64,000 nt of DNA from Allorhizobium borbori. GTDB taxonomy: Bacteria > Pseudomonadota > Alphaproteobacteria > Rhizobiales > Rhizobiaceae. This document shows, piece by piece, positions 9,102 to 18,396 of this stretch. The notes below the pieces were generated by a model. The model saw only the letters and a list, made by a program, of their open reading frames with translations, was not told the DNA's origin and ran no database searches. Numbering within the stretch: position 1 is the first letter of the stretch; every line of letters begins with the position of its first letter. Made by a program: the position numbers and the translations under genes. Location of the stretch: positions 124,001 to 188,000 of the forward strand of contig NZ_JACIDU010000008.1 of NCBI RefSeq assembly GCF_014196535.1. The letters run 5' to 3'.

Positions 9102-9580
9102 AACCCGGCCCTCCCGAACAGAATGATGAGTGCACTGCCAAGCCCGATCAGTCCAAGGGATGCCGCATCCTTCAGCGACAGCCGGCGTTTGGCCAATCCG
9201 AACAGGCCCCATTTGTCGGCGGCGAGGCTGAACACGACCTGACCGGCCAGCCCGAGCGCAAGCGTACCGGACAGGGCGAGCGGTGAATTCACCGCTTTTG
9301 CCGTAAAAATGACGGTCAAGGCGCCGGAGAAGCCGCCGAAATAGGCCCAGAGCGGCGCACGCCCCTTGAGGGCCTTGCCCTCACCGCGCCGGAACAGCAC
9401 AGCCAGCAGCAGAATGGCGGCAACGGTGCCCGCGCCATGCGCCATCCAGGAGGCGAAAAACGGCCCACCAAAGTGGCCGAGCGTACCGTTCTTGTGCGCC
9501 ATCAGAGTCAAAATACCGCCCGAGGCAAAGGCAAAAAGAAAAGGCAACGCCCTGCGGCGCGGCGCGGCGGGTGTTTCCAT
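9098..9580 (-). CDS. YdcZ (DUF606) family membrane protein, first of a pair
   Basis: The 160-residue protein has five predicted helices. It shares with its neighbour the pattern FASGGILTLMAHKNGTLG and GPFFASWMAHGAGTVAA, where the neighbour has the homologous LSRQINGRLS and SFWNHVVG. The ATG chosen (METPAAPRR) directly precedes the first helix; longer starts up to 9691 run into the galM promoter. It is divergent from galM and overlaps the next gene by 4 bp. Confidence 0.78.
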   Translation of the reverse strand: METPAAPRRRALPFLFAFASGGILTLMAHKNGTLGHFGGPFFASWMAHGAGTVAAILLLAVLFRRGEGKALKGRAPLWAYFGGFSGALTVIFTAKAVNSPLALSGTLALGLAGQVVFSLAADKWGLFGLAKRRLSLKDAASLGLIGLGSALIILFGRAGL

Positions 9581-9684
9581 CGCGGCAATGTCCTGATCGA
9601 ATCGAGAAACGGAGAAGACCCACCTTGCCATTGCGGCGACCGGAAGGCTAGTCTCGCACCGAATACGACAGGGAGGCAGGCACG

Positions 9685-10710
9685 ATGGCATCGATCGAGG
9701 AACAGGCGGAGATTTTCGGAACGCTGGAAAATGGCGAAACCGTGCGGCGCGTGACGATCAACGGCGGCGGGTTGACCGTCTCGGTCATCACCTATGGCGC
9801 TGTCATCCAGGACGTCCGGCTTGACGGCTATGCGCCTTCGCTGGTGCTCGGCTTCGATAATTTCCCGGATTACCGCCAGCATTCCCGCCATTTCGGCGCT
9901 TCACCGGGTCGCTGCGCCAACCGCATCGGCGGCGGCCGTTTCACCATTGACGGCACGGACTACCAGCTTGAACTGAACGAAAACGGCGTCACGCATCTGC
10001 ACGGCGGCAAGCAGGGTTTCGGCAAGCGTAACTGGACGATCACCGCACTTGCAGCCGACAGCGTGACGCTTTCCATCCATGACGAGGATGGGCATGCCGG
10101 CTACCCCGGCAATTGCGATGCAAGCGTCACCTATTCCCTGCCCGGAAACGGGGTTCTCTCCTGCGTTTATCGCGCCACATCCGACAAGGCGACTCCGGTC
10201 AACCTTTGCCAGCACAGCTACTTCACGCTGGACGAGGCGGATAACGTTCTCGACACGCGCTTCACCATCGCTGCCGAACACTACCTGCCCGTGGATGAGA
10301 AATTGATCCCGACCGGGGAAGTGCGCGCGGTAGAAGACACCGCGTTCGATCTGCGGAGCGAAACCGCGCTGCGCGACCGGATCGGGGCAGATCTATCCGG
10401 CTACGACCACAATCTCTGCCTTTCGCCGGAGCGCGTGGCCAAACGCGCCGTGGCCCGCGCGTTCAGCCCGAAAAGCGGTGTCAGCCTCGATGTCGAGACG
10501 ACCGAGCCGGGTGTGCAGTTCTACACGGCGCAAAAACTGTCGGTCCCCGTGCCAGGCCATGATGGCCGCACCTATGGCCCCTTCGCCGGTTTCTGCCTGG
10601 AAACCCAGATCTGGCCGGATGCGATCAACAAGGAGAATTTCCCGAACGCCGTTCTGCGCCCCGGCGTCGAGCTGGTGCAGGAAACGGATTACATTTTCCG
10701 CAAGACGTGA
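9685..10710 (+). CDS. galM: aldose 1-epimerase (mutarotase)
   Basis: The 341-residue protein interconverts alpha and beta anomers of aldohexoses. SPGRCANRIGGGRF and HLHGGKQGF (first catalytic histidine near 105), NLCQHSYFTLD (second histidine near 176) and the C-terminal GFCLETQIWPDA with the catalytic glutamate near 306 are all present. A strong GGGAGG ribosome-binding site precedes the ATG. No other sugar gene is adjacent. A GC-rich hairpin follows the stop. Confidence 0.93.
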   Translation: MASIEEQAEIFGTLENGETVRRVTINGGGLTVSVITYGAVIQDVRLDGYAPSLVLGFDNFPDYRQHSRHFGASPGRCANRIGGGRFTIDGTDYQLELNENGVTHLHGGKQGFGKRNWTITALAADSVTLSIHDEDGHAGYPGNCDASVTYSLPGNGVLSCVYRATSDKATPVNLCQHSYFTLDEADNVLDTRFTIAAEHYLPVDEKLIPTGEVRAVEDTAFDLRSETALRDRIGADLSGYDHNLCLSPERVAKRAVARAFSPKSGVSLDVETTEPGVQFYTAQKLSVPVPGHDGRTYGPFAGFCLETQIWPDAINKENFPNAVLRPGVELVQETDYIFRKT

Positions 10711-10715
10711 AGGAA

Positions 10716-10736
10716 GCGGGCGGGGCGCCCGCCCGC
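10716..10736. terminator. GC hairpin between convergent galM and thioesterase gene
   Basis: A 9-bp perfect stem (GCGGGCGGG with CCCGCCCGC) and a 3-nt loop fill most of the 29-bp gap, so it can serve both directions. No clear T run. Confidence 0.6.
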
Positions 10737-10739
10737 TGG

Positions 10740-11129
10740 TTATTCTGCGTCGACCGAGCGCGGCTTGCCGTCCTTGTCCAGCGCCACCATTACGAAAACG
10801 GCTTCCGTCACCATTTCACGGGTGTGGTCGTAGTGACGGCGCGCCCAGGCCTCGATCTTGAGCGTGACGGACGTGCGTCCAACCTTCTCGATCTTGGTGT
10901 AGACGCACAGCGTGTCGCCGATCTTCACCGGCTTCCTGAAAACGATCTCATGGACGGCTACGGTGGCGGTGCGCCCCTTGGCGCGCTCATCGGCACGCAC
11001 TGCGGCCGCCAAGTCCATCTGCGACATAACCCAGCCGCCGAAAATGTCACCCGCCGGATTGGCGTCGCCCGGCATTGCAAGCGTTCTCAGCGTCAGTTCC
11101 ATTCCGGGCGGCGTATGAGCTTCCGACAT
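10740..11129 (-). CDS. acyl-CoA thioesterase, YciA-type hotdog fold
   Basis: The 129-residue hotdog protein hydrolyses acyl-CoA thioesters. PGDANPAGDIFGGWVMSQMD holds the catalytic Asp of the YciA/BACH group, and VHEIVFRKPVKIGDTLCVYTKIE is the typical core strand. I start at MSEAHTPP, which has AAAGGA upstream and the family length; the longer frame from 11255 overlaps the promoter of the divergent transporter gene. Convergent with galM. Confidence 0.88.
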   Translation of the reverse strand: MSEAHTPPGMELTLRTLAMPGDANPAGDIFGGWVMSQMDLAAAVRADERAKGRTATVAVHEIVFRKPVKIGDTLCVYTKIEKVGRTSVTLKIEAWARRHYDHTREMVTEAVFVMVALDKDGKPRSVDAE

Positions 11130-11290
11130 CGCGGATCCTTTCGACTGATTCCAGACTATAGTTCTATGTTCGTGACACAAGCTCAAGGCGCGAGCAATGG
11201 TCTGGGTGCATGGCAGACCCGCAGCGCGGAACCTGCAAAATCGCAATTTCCCCATAGCGGAAAAAAGTCCGGACCACTATGAAGGAGGAC

Positions 11291-12187
11291 ATGAAAAACA
11301 AGCTTCATGGCTATCTGTTCACGCTGTCCGCGGTCACCATCTTCGCGGCACAGGACGGCCTGTCCAAATATCTCGGCACGCACTACCCGCCGGTTCTGGT
11401 CGCGATGATCCGCTACTGGGCATTTGCGGTGTTCGTGCTGTTTCTGGCGGCGCGCGCCGGCGGCATTCGCCATGCAGCTTCCACCAAACGGCCCTTTCTG
11501 CAGATTTTTCGTGGCGTAATGCTCGTCGCGCAGATCGTGGTGATGATTTATGCCTTCGCCCATGCCGGCATGGCGATGTCGCAATCCATTCTTCAGGGCA
11601 CACCGCTCATCATAACGCTTCTCTCCGTGCCATTGCTGGGTGAAAAGGTCGGTTGGCGGCGTCTGACGGCGATCATCGTCGGCCTTTGCGGCGTGCTGCT
11701 CATCATCAATCCGGTCAGCGCCGATTTCGGGCCCACGCTTCTGGTTCCCGTTCTCGGCGTTCTGATGTTCGCACTTTACGGGATCGCAACGCGTGCCGTC
11801 AGTCGTGTTGACCGCTCCATGACGAGCTTCTTTTATACCGGCATTGCGGGTGCGGCTGCGATTACGCTGATCGGACCGTTCTACATGACGCCGATTGCCT
11901 TGCATGACTGGGGCTGGATGGGAGCGCTCTGTATCTCGGGCATGGTGAGCCACTATCTGCTTATCCGCGCCTACGACATTCTCGAGGCCAGCGAAGTGCA
12001 GCCGCTGACCTATTTTCAGTTGGTCATCGGCTCCTTCATCGCCGTCACCGTGTTCAATGAACGTCTGAGCTGGAACATGATTGCCGGCGCCATCATCGTC
12101 GTCGGCGCGGGCCTGTTTACCGTGCTGCGGGAGCATCATCTGGCGACAAAGAAGGCCCGCGCAGAAGCTGCCACTGCGGCAGAATAG
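11291..12187 (+). CDS. EamA/DMT-family transporter
   Basis: About 298 residues with ten hydrophobic helices in two EamA repeats. The first repeat begins LFTLSAVTIFAAQDGLSKYL, and each repeat ends with a typical loop (VPLLGEKVGWRRLTAIIVG; TVFNERLSWNMIAGAIIVVG). These are inner-membrane exporters of metabolites or amino acids; the substrate is not evident. Two ATGs compete: 11279 lacks a ribosome-binding site, while 11291 has AAGGAGG but very close. The stop abuts the cysA stop on the other strand with no spacing, so transcripts converge directly. Confidence 0.85.
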   Translation: MKNKLHGYLFTLSAVTIFAAQDGLSKYLGTHYPPVLVAMIRYWAFAVFVLFLAARAGGIRHAASTKRPFLQIFRGVMLVAQIVVMIYAFAHAGMAMSQSILQGTPLIITLLSVPLLGEKVGWRRLTAIIVGLCGVLLIINPVSADFGPTLLVPVLGVLMFALYGIATRAVSRVDRSMTSFFYTGIAGAAAITLIGPFYMTPIALHDWGWMGALCISGMVSHYLLIRAYDILEASEVQPLTYFQLVIGSFIAVTVFNERLSWNMIAGAIIVVGAGLFTVLREHHLATKKARAEAATAAE

Positions 12188-13210
12188 TCAGGCCGCCGGG
12201 AAGATATGCGCGCGGGCGAGCGTGATCACGCCCCGAGCACCCGCCTTGACCGGCGCATCCGGCGCCACATCCAGTTCCACATGCTCACCAGCTTCTGTCA
12301 CCGCGATCAGACGCCGCCCGTCTGGGCGATCCAGAACACGGGAAATGGTTGCGGCGACGCCATCACCTTCCAGTGAAAAGCCGAGATCGCCGGGGCGTGC
12401 ATAGGCATCCGCCGCTCCATCCACGAGGCCGGGGGCCGGCATTCTGGCGCCGCCAATGCTGGCGACTTCACCCGAGATCGTCGCCGGGAAGTGATTGGCA
12501 TCGCCCAGAAAACGCATGACGAAGGCATTGACCGGCGTGCGGCAGACCTCTTCCGGCGTGCCAACCTGCACGATCTTGCCATCCTTCAGAATGACCACGC
12601 GATCGGCCAGATCCAGCGCCTCTTCCTGATCGTGCGTCACAAACAGCGTGGTAATGCCGAGTTCATCGTGAATTTCGCGCAGCCAGCGGCGCAATTCGCG
12701 GCGTACATTGGCATCGAGCGCGCCGAAGGGTTCATCGAGCAGCAGCACTTTGGGATCGACGGCCAGTGCGCGGGCGAGCGCCACGCGTTGCCGCTGACCA
12801 CCGGAAATCTGCGCCGGATAGCGGTCGCCAAGCCCTTCCAGACGAACGAGGCGGAGAAGATCGGCGACGCGGGCGGCGATTTCCGCCGGGCTGCGCTTCT
12901 TCTTCGAAACCTTCATGCCGAAAGCAATGTTGTCGCCCACCGTCATATGCGGGAAAAGTGCGTAATGCTGGAACACGAAGCCGACGCCGCGCTCGCGCAC
13001 GGGAATGTCGGTCGCATCCTCCTCACCGAAGCGGATCTGACCGCCATCGGCATATTCGAGGCCTGCCACCATCCGCAGGATCGTTGTCTTGCCGGAGCCG
13101 GAGGGGCCAAGCAGCGCCACAAGTTCACCGCTACCGATATCCAGCGAAACGCCGCGCACGGCCCGGAAGGTGTTGAAGGTTTTCACGACATTGTCGAGGG
13201 TGATTTTCAT
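12188..13210 (-). CDS. cysA: sulfate/thiosulfate ABC importer, ATPase subunit
   Basis: The 340-residue ATPase powers sulfate uptake. Walker [10 protein letters not shown] is near residues 34-42, the signature SGGQRQR near 135, and Walker [13 protein letters not shown] near 155-165, followed by the H-loop [14 protein letters not shown]. The C-terminal 100 residues form the TOBE-type regulatory domain of CysA. It is last in the sbp-cysT-cysW-cysA operon, and its ATG overlaps the cysW stop by 4 bp. Confidence 0.95.
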   Translation of the reverse strand: MKITLDNVVKTFNTFRAVRGVSLDIGSGELVALLGPSGSGKTTILRMVAGLEYADGGQIRFGEEDATDIPVRERGVGFVFQHYALFPHMTVGDNIAFGMKVSKKKRSPAEIAARVADLLRLVRLEGLGDRYPAQISGGQRQRVALARALAVDPKVLLLDEPFGALDANVRRELRRWLREIHDELGITTLFVTHDQEEALDLADRVVILKDGKIVQVGTPEEVCRTPVNAFVMRFLGDANHFPATISGEVASIGGARMPAPGLVDGAADAYARPGDLGFSLEGDGVAATISRVLDRPDGRRLIAVTEAGEHVELDVAPDAPVKAGARGVITLARAHIFPAA

Positions 13211-14109
13211 GGCGTTTCCTTCGAAATTCCGGCCGGTTCGGCAACGAAAGCGGGGCGGTTGCGGCGACCGGCGCCACGCCGTTCCAGCGCCACCTTTACG
13301 AAGAGGGTGACGACGGCAAGGCCGGCGAGAATGGAGGCGGCGGCAAAGGCGCCAGCCGTCTGATAATCGTGATAGAGAAGTTCGACATGCAGCGGCAGCG
13401 TGTTGGTCTGGCCGCGAATATTGCCGGACACGACCGAAACGGCCCCGAACTCACCCATGACGCGGGCATTGCAGAGCACGACACCATAAAGCAGGGCCCA
13501 GCGAATATTCGGCAACGTGACCGAGAAAAAGGTGCGAAGGCCCGAAGCGCCGAGCGAAGCGGCAGCTTCTTCCAGATCGCGCCCCTGTGCCTGCATCAGC
13601 GGAATGAGTTCGCGCGCGACGAAGGGAGCGGTGACGAACAGAGACGCGAGAACGATGCCCGGCAGTGCGAACAGCACCTTGACGTCATGCGCCGAAAGCC
13701 ACTCACCGAAAAGACCCTGCAAACCATAGACGAAGAGATAGGCCACGCCGGCCACGATAGGCGAGATCGAAAAGGGAATTTCGATCACGACCAGAAGCAG
13801 GCGGCGTCCCGGAAAATCGAACTTGGTGATCGCCCAGGCGCTCGCGATGCCGAACAGCGTGTTGATCGGCACGGCGATCAGCGCTGTCACCAGCGTCATG
13901 CCGATGGCGTGCAGCGTATCGGGATGCGTGATCGCAGCCAGGTAGGTTTCGACACCCTTGGAAAAGGCCTGAACGGCAATGACCGCAAGCGGTGCGGCAA
14001 TCACGAAAGCCGATACGACAAGGACGCCGATGATGAGCGCCCGGCGAACGAGAGGGCTTTCACCGATGCGCGGCGGACGGTGCGAGGAGGCGTTGCTGGA
14101 TCCGCTCAT
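13207..14109 (-). CDS. cysW: sulfate ABC importer, permease CysW
   Basis: The 300-residue inner-membrane permease has six predicted helices and the EAA loop [43 protein letters not shown] near the C-terminus is specific to CysW. The ATG at 14109 lies one base from the cysT stop and matches the family start; a longer open frame reaching 14400 is just cysT read in another frame. It overlaps cysA by 4 bp. Confidence 0.94.
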   Translation of the reverse strand: MSGSSNASSHRPPRIGESPLVRRALIIGVLVVSAFVIAAPLAVIAVQAFSKGVETYLAAITHPDTLHAIGMTLVTALIAVPINTLFGIASAWAITKFDFPGRRLLLVVIEIPFSISPIVAGVAYLFVYGLQGLFGEWLSAHDVKVLFALPGIVLASLFVTAPFVARELIPLMQAQGRDLEEAAASLGASGLRTFFSVTLPNIRWALLYGVVLCNARVMGEFGAVSVVSGNIRGQTNTLPLHVELLYHDYQTAGAFAAASILAGLAVVTLFVKVALERRGAGRRNRPAFVAEPAGISKETP

Positions 14110-14110
14110 G

Positions 14111-14935
14111 TCAGCCCTTCCGCGTGTAGCGCAGGGCACGCGCCTGCAGGATGTTGGTGATCGCCAGCATGGCAAAAGCGGTAATGAGCAGCACGGACGC
14201 AATCGCCGCCGCTGCCTGATAATCATATTCTTCCAGCCGGATAAAGGCGAGGAGTGCGGTGATTTCTGTCGACATCGGCTGATTGCCGGCAATGAAGATG
14301 ATGGCGCCGAATTCACCGAGCGAACGCGCGAAAGACAGCGAGACCCCGGCCAGCAACGCGGGCGCCAGCAGCGGCAGTACAACTCGTGCAAAGATCGCAC
14401 TATCGGATGCGCCGAGTGAAAGCGCCGCCTCCTCCAGCGTCGGGTCGAGATCCTCGAGAACCGGCTGAACGGTGCGAACGATGAAGGGCAGGCTGGTGAA
14501 GGTCATGGCCACCATGATGCCGAGCGGCGTATAGGCGACCTTGATACCAAGCTCGGCGAGCGGAGCGCCGAACCAGCCGGAGGGTGCGAAAAGTGCTGTC
14601 AGCGCAATGCCGGCCACAGCCGTCGGCAGCGCAAAGGGCAGATCGACCACGGCATCGAGAATACGTCGGCCGGGAAAGCGGTAGCGGGTCAGGACCCAGG
14701 CAAGCGCCAGCCCGAAAACCAGGTTGAAAACCGTAGCTCCCAGCGCCGAGAGCACGGTAACCCGATAGCTGGCAACCGCGCGCGGCGAGGAAACGATCGC
14801 CCAATACTCAGCCGGCCCGAGGCTCGCCGCCTTGAAGAGGAGGGCTGCCACCGGCAGGGCGACGATCAGCGCCACATAAAAGAGCGTGAAACCGAGCGTC
14901 AGTTTCAGGCCCGGGAGAACGGGACGGCGTTTCAA
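14111..14935 (-). CDS. cysT: sulfate ABC importer, permease CysT (CysU)
   Basis: The 274-residue permease is the partner of CysW. It has six helices and the EAA loop EEAALSLGASDSAIFARVVLP; the segment SLGEFGAIIFIAGNQPMSTEI is diagnostic of CysT. The first codon is TTG, with GAGGG upstream. It follows sbp by 77 bp that hold a strong hairpin, a sign that sbp mRNA may accumulate above the permease message. Confidence 0.94.
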   Translation of the reverse strand: MKRRPVLPGLKLTLGFTLFYVALIVALPVAALLFKAASLGPAEYWAIVSSPRAVASYRVTVLSALGATVFNLVFGLALAWVLTRYRFPGRRILDAVVDLPFALPTAVAGIALTALFAPSGWFGAPLAELGIKVAYTPLGIMVAMTFTSLPFIVRTVQPVLEDLDPTLEEAALSLGASDSAIFARVVLPLLAPALLAGVSLSFARSLGEFGAIIFIAGNQPMSTEITALLAFIRLEEYDYQAAAAIASVLLITAFAMLAITNILQARALRYTRKG

Positions 14936-14954
14936 TGGGAACCCTCTTGCACAG

Positions 14955-14981
14955 CGTCACCCGGCCTTGGGCCGGGTGACG
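14955..14981 (-). other. intercistronic hairpin between sbp and cysT
   Basis: A 12-bp perfect stem (CGTCACCCGGCC with its complement) and 3-nt loop sit just after the sbp stop. There is no T run, so mRNA 3'-end protection or partial attenuation is more likely than full termination. Confidence 0.6.
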
Positions 14982-15012
14982 GTTTCGATCGCGATTCGGC
15001 TCTTCGGCGCGC

Positions 15013-16014
15013 TTAGCGCTTGCCGTAAAGACGATCCAGCGTGCCGCCTTCCGCAAAGTGTTCCTTCTGGATGGAGGACCAACCGCCGAACACGTCTTCG
15101 ACAGTCACAAGACGCACGTCGGGAAATTCGGCCTTGTGCTTTTCGGTCACATCCTTGTCATGCACGCGGTTTCCATTGCGGGCCAACACCTCCTGGCCTT
15201 CCGGGGTGTAGAGGAAGGAAAGATAGTCCTTGGCAAGCGTCTGGGTGCCGTGCTTTTCGGCAACCTTTTCGACCACGGCAACCGGGAACTCGGCCAGAAG
15301 GCTGACGGAGGGCACAACCGTCTCGAACTTGTCTTCACCGAATTCCTTGGCAATGCCATGGGTTTCGGCTTCGAAGGTGATCAGCACATCGCCGATTTCA
15401 CGCTCCACGAAGGTCGTCGTTGCCGCGCGTCCCCCGGTGTCGAAAACCGGGACGTTGTTGAACAGCTTGGCAATGAACTCCTCGACCTTGACCGGATCGT
15501 TGGCGAACTTCTCCTTGGCATAGGCGGTGGCCGCCAGATAGGTATAGCGCGCATTGCCGGAGGTCTTCGGGTTGGGGAACACGACCTTCACGTCGTCACG
15601 CACGAGATCGGACCAGTCCTTCACGCCCTTCGGATTGCCCTTGCGGACAAGAAAAGCCGGCAGCGAATAATAAGGCGAGGCCTTGTTCGGAAGCGCTTCC
15701 TGCCAGTTCTTCGGCACGAAGCCGCCCTTCACCAGCGCCTCGACATCCGTAACCTGATTGAAGGTCACGACATCGGCCTCAAGCCCTTCGAGAATGGCGC
15801 GCGCCTGCTTGGAGGAACCGCCATGCGACTGGTCGATGGTCACGTCCACGCCTTTGTCGGCCTTGTACCTGGCGATGAACGCCTTGTTCACGTCGGCGAA
15901 CAGCTCCCGCGAAATATCGTAGGAGGCGTTCAGCAGCTTGTCGGCGCCCTGGGCGGTAACGGCAGAGCCGAGAATCAGTGCAAGCGCCGCGCCGGCAAGA
16001 GTTAGGCGTTTCAT
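15013..16014 (-). CDS. sbp: periplasmic sulfate-binding protein
   Basis: The 333-residue protein captures sulfate for CysTWA. It has a Sec signal peptide (residues 1-23, ending TAQGA). The mature protein keeps the sulfate-binding family sequences LNASYDISRELFADVNKAF, QSHGGSSKQARAI (near 65, anion-binding loop), FPNPKTSGNARY and VFDTGGRAATTTFVER. It opens the sulfate importer operon. The 295-bp region above it is shared with a divergent parA gene. Confidence 0.95.
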   Translation of the reverse strand: MKRLTLAGAALALILGSAVTAQGADKLLNASYDISRELFADVNKAFIARYKADKGVDVTIDQSHGGSSKQARAILEGLEADVVTFNQVTDVEALVKGGFVPKNWQEALPNKASPYYSLPAFLVRKGNPKGVKDWSDLVRDDVKVVFPNPKTSGNARYTYLAATAYAKEKFANDPVKVEEFIAKLFNNVPVFDTGGRAATTTFVEREIGDVLITFEAETHGIAKEFGEDKFETVVPSVSLLAEFPVAVVEKVAEKHGTQTLAKDYLSFLYTPEGQEVLARNGNRVHDKDVTEKHKAEFPDVRLVTVEDVFGGWSSIQKEHFAEGGTLDRLYGKR

Positions 16015-16309
16015 GGTCGTCTCCGGTTGTCGTGTTTCCTCTTATGCTGGCCACAATAGGGGCTGCCATCACTGCGAACGAGGTATTGCAGGCCACGACA
16101 GCATCCGGAAATAAAATTTCAATCCGAAATCGCCTTCATTGAAGGAATTGCATTTCAGTCTACGCACGACGCCCTCACCCCTAACCCTTGGTAAGCCTCG
16201 TTTATGTTTCGTTAAGTATAGTGGTTGAAATTTGGTCCGTGGCGCGATGACGATGTGTGCCACGCAAGGAGCGATGACGTGCTCGGGTTCGGCCAATCAG
16301 GGAAACGAC
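16015..16309. other. divergent promoter region, sbp / parA-like gene
   Basis: About 295 bp without a gene. A 6-1-6 palindrome, CCTTCA-T-TGAAGG at 16133-16145, lies about 120 bp above sbp and is a candidate regulator site. A sulfur-responsive regulator would be the guess; nothing in the window encodes one. Confidence 0.4.
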
Positions 16310-17035
16310 ATGCCCATCATCACCTTTGCCAATTCCAAGGGCGGCGCCGGCAAAACGACGGCGGTCCTTCTACTCGCAACCGAGCTATGTCGCCGGGGTT
16401 ACAGGGTCGATGTACTGGACGCCGACCCGCAACAGTGGTTCAGCCGCTGGCACGACGTCAGCGGCGGCAAGGTGCGCAACATGACCGTCGTCAGCTACGT
16501 GACGGAATCCTCGCTCGCCGACCGTATCGCTGACAGCAAGGCCCGGGCCGATTACACCATCATCGATCTTCCGGGTGTGCGCAGCCCGCTTCTGGCGCGG
16601 GCGCTTGGTCATTCCGACCATGTTCTCATTCCCGTGCAGGGTTGTGCCATGGATGCGCAGGGCGGCGCGCATGTGCTGGAAATGCTGAAATTCCTGGCTG
16701 ACAAGGCGAAGATCCGCATTCCTCATTCCGTCGTGCTGACCCGCGTCAATCCGCTTGTCACCACGCGTGCCCTGATGGCCGTGCGCCAGCTTCTGGCCAG
16801 CCGCAACGTGCATGTTCTGGATACGCCGATCATCGAGCGCGCGGCCTTCCGCGATATTTTCGATATCGGCGGTACGTTGCAGGATCTCGATCCCGTTCGC
16901 GTATCGAACCTCGACAAAGCGCAGGAAAATGCCCGCGCCTTCGCCCATGAGGTTCTCGCCCGGGTCTGGGGCCGCGTGACCGACGAACTCGCCGCCGCCG
17001 ACATCGAGCGACGCACCAGCGAAGCGGCTGCCTGA
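16310..17035 (+). CDS. orphan ParA-family ATPase, VirC1-like
   Basis: The 241-residue protein starts with the deviant Walker A KGGAGKTT at residues 10-17, followed by DVLDADPQQWFSRW (A' motif) and TIIDLPGVRSPLL (Walker B region). The C-terminal half (HSVVLTRVNPL, DTPIIERAAFRDIFDIGGTL) resembles VirC1 of the Agrobacterium T-DNA region, from memory of that family, more than plasmid RepA. No ParB, replication gene or parS repeat is nearby. The start at 16310 has AGGGAAA upstream; a longer frame from 16232 has none. Its role, such as positioning a protein or DNA cargo, is unknown. Confidence 0.85.
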   Translation: MPIITFANSKGGAGKTTAVLLLATELCRRGYRVDVLDADPQQWFSRWHDVSGGKVRNMTVVSYVTESSLADRIADSKARADYTIIDLPGVRSPLLARALGHSDHVLIPVQGCAMDAQGGAHVLEMLKFLADKAKIRIPHSVVLTRVNPLVTTRALMAVRQLLASRNVHVLDTPIIERAAFRDIFDIGGTLQDLDPVRVSNLDKAQENARAFAHEVLARVWGRVTDELAAADIERRTSEAAA

Positions 17036-17051
17036 GACTTTTCTCAGGCAG
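17028..17051. terminator. bidirectional hairpin covering two convergent stop codons
   Basis: CTGCCTGAG pairs with CTCAGGCAG over a 6-nt loop (ACTTTT). The stem contains the stop codon of the parA-like gene in one arm and that of the histidine kinase in the other. Confidence 0.6.
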
Positions 17052-18396
17052 GATTAGCGGAAGGCCGTCGTTCACCGGAAGTGCTGACGCTCATTTGCAC
17101 CAGCAACCCGCCCTCCCCGGATCTTCCGAGGGTAATTTTGCCGCCATAGGCGGCGGCAATGTCTGCCGCGATGGCCAATCCCAGCCCATGGCCGCTTCCC
17201 TCTCCGCCAAGGCTGGCCCCGCGCCTCAGAATGGTCGCGCGGTCATCATCGGCAATGCCGGGACCGTCGTCGGCAACGGAAATGATCGCCGCCTCTCCGC
17301 GCTTCTCGGCCGAAACGTGAATATGGCTGCCGGTCCATTTCGCGGCATTGTCCAGCAGGTTTCCAAGCGCTTCAGCCAGATCGGCGGGGTCCATGGGCAG
17401 AACCAGCGTCTCATCGACATCGATCGACCAGACGATGCCGCGCTCCTCCGTAACGGGCGCGAAAACATTTACCAGTCGCCGGATGAGAACGGCAAGCGGC
17501 GTCTCCGCCATGCGTTCCACCCCCATGCGCGCCGCCTGCAACTGTCGCCCGGCGCGCTGGAGAATGAGGTCAACCTGTTCCAGCGCAATGGCACGCTCCT
17601 TGTCCGGCAGGGATTCGGCGAGGTGGGCGAGAACGGTCAGCGGCGTCTTCAGACCATGCGCTAGGTCGCTGGCCCGGCTGCGGGCGCGCTCTACCGCATT
17701 TTCCCGTTCCTTCAGGAGTTGGTTCAACTCGCTTACGAGAGGCTGAACTTCCGACGGACCGTAGTCGGCGATGCGATTTTCCCGCCCTTCGCGCACGGCG
17801 GCAACATGCGCACGCAACCGTCGCAACGGCTCAAGGCCGAGAAAGCCCTGAAGAAATGCCGCAAAGCTCAGGAGGAGGGCCATCGTCAGAAGCATGACCC
17901 TGAGAGGGTTCTGAAAATCGGTCAGCGCGGCGTCGAACTCGCTCTCTGGAAAGGCGGCATGAATAACGAAGCGATGCGCCGTGCCGCCAGCGCTGATCAT
18001 GGATGGCTGTGAAAGGACGAGAAGCGGGCCACCTTCGGGCCCTTCGGCCCTCGAAAAGCCATAGGCTGCCTGCATGTCGGAACGATCGGGAAGAACCGTA
18101 TCCCATAGTGAGCGGGAGCGAAGCGGCTCGCCCCCGTCCGGTGAAACCTGCCAGAAGCGACCGCCGAACGGATTTGCAAAACGCGTGTCCGCCGGTTCGC
18201 GCTGGATTACCAGTTGTCCGTTGCGCACAACAAGCCCCGCCGCCACGGCATCGGACACGGCCTGCATTTCCTCCCGGTAACGGCTGGCCACATAGGTGGA
18301 GAATTGCGTCTCCAGCGTCCACCAGACGACGCTCAACGCCAGCGCAATCGCGATCACCGCACCAGCCGCAAGCCGCAGCCCGAGGGAGCGTATCAC
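17044..18396 (-). CDS. membrane sensor histidine kinase, PhoQ-like
   Basis: The 450-residue kinase has a transmembrane helix near residues 7-27, a periplasmic domain of about 140 residues and a second helix near 170-192. The cytoplasmic part has a HAMP-like linker, the phosphorylated histidine in SDLAHGLKTPLTVL near 244 (PhoQ-type H box), the N box NLLDNAAKW near 348, and GHGLGLAIAADIAAAYGG. The first codon is GTG and overlaps the response regulator stop (GTGA), so the pair is translationally coupled. The signal may be a divalent cation or acid, given the Asp/His-rich secreted protein and PepSY protein in the same operon; that is inference. Confidence 0.92.
   Translation of the reverse strand: MIRSLGLRLAAGAVIAIALALSVVWWTLETQFSTYVASRYREEMQAVSDAVAAGLVVRNGQLVIQREPADTRFANPFGGRFWQVSPDGGEPLRSRSLWDTVLPDRSDMQAAYGFSRAEGPEGGPLLVLSQPSMISAGGTAHRFVIHAAFPESEFDAALTDFQNPLRVMLLTMALLLSFAAFLQGFLGLEPLRRLRAHVAAVREGRENRIADYGPSEVQPLVSELNQLLKERENAVERARSRASDLAHGLKTPLTVLAHLAESLPDKERAIALEQVDLILQRAGRQLQAARMGVERMAETPLAVLIRRLVNVFAPVTEERGIVWSIDVDETLVLPMDPADLAEALGNLLDNAAKWTGSHIHVSAEKRGEAAIISVADDGPGIADDDRATILRRGASLGGEGSGHGLGLAIAADIAAAYGGKITLGRSGEGGLLVQMSVSTSGERRPSANPA

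Noticed and set aside
14110-14400. Longer N-terminus for cysW.
   Set aside because: It is cysT read in another frame. The ATG at 14109 gives the family length.
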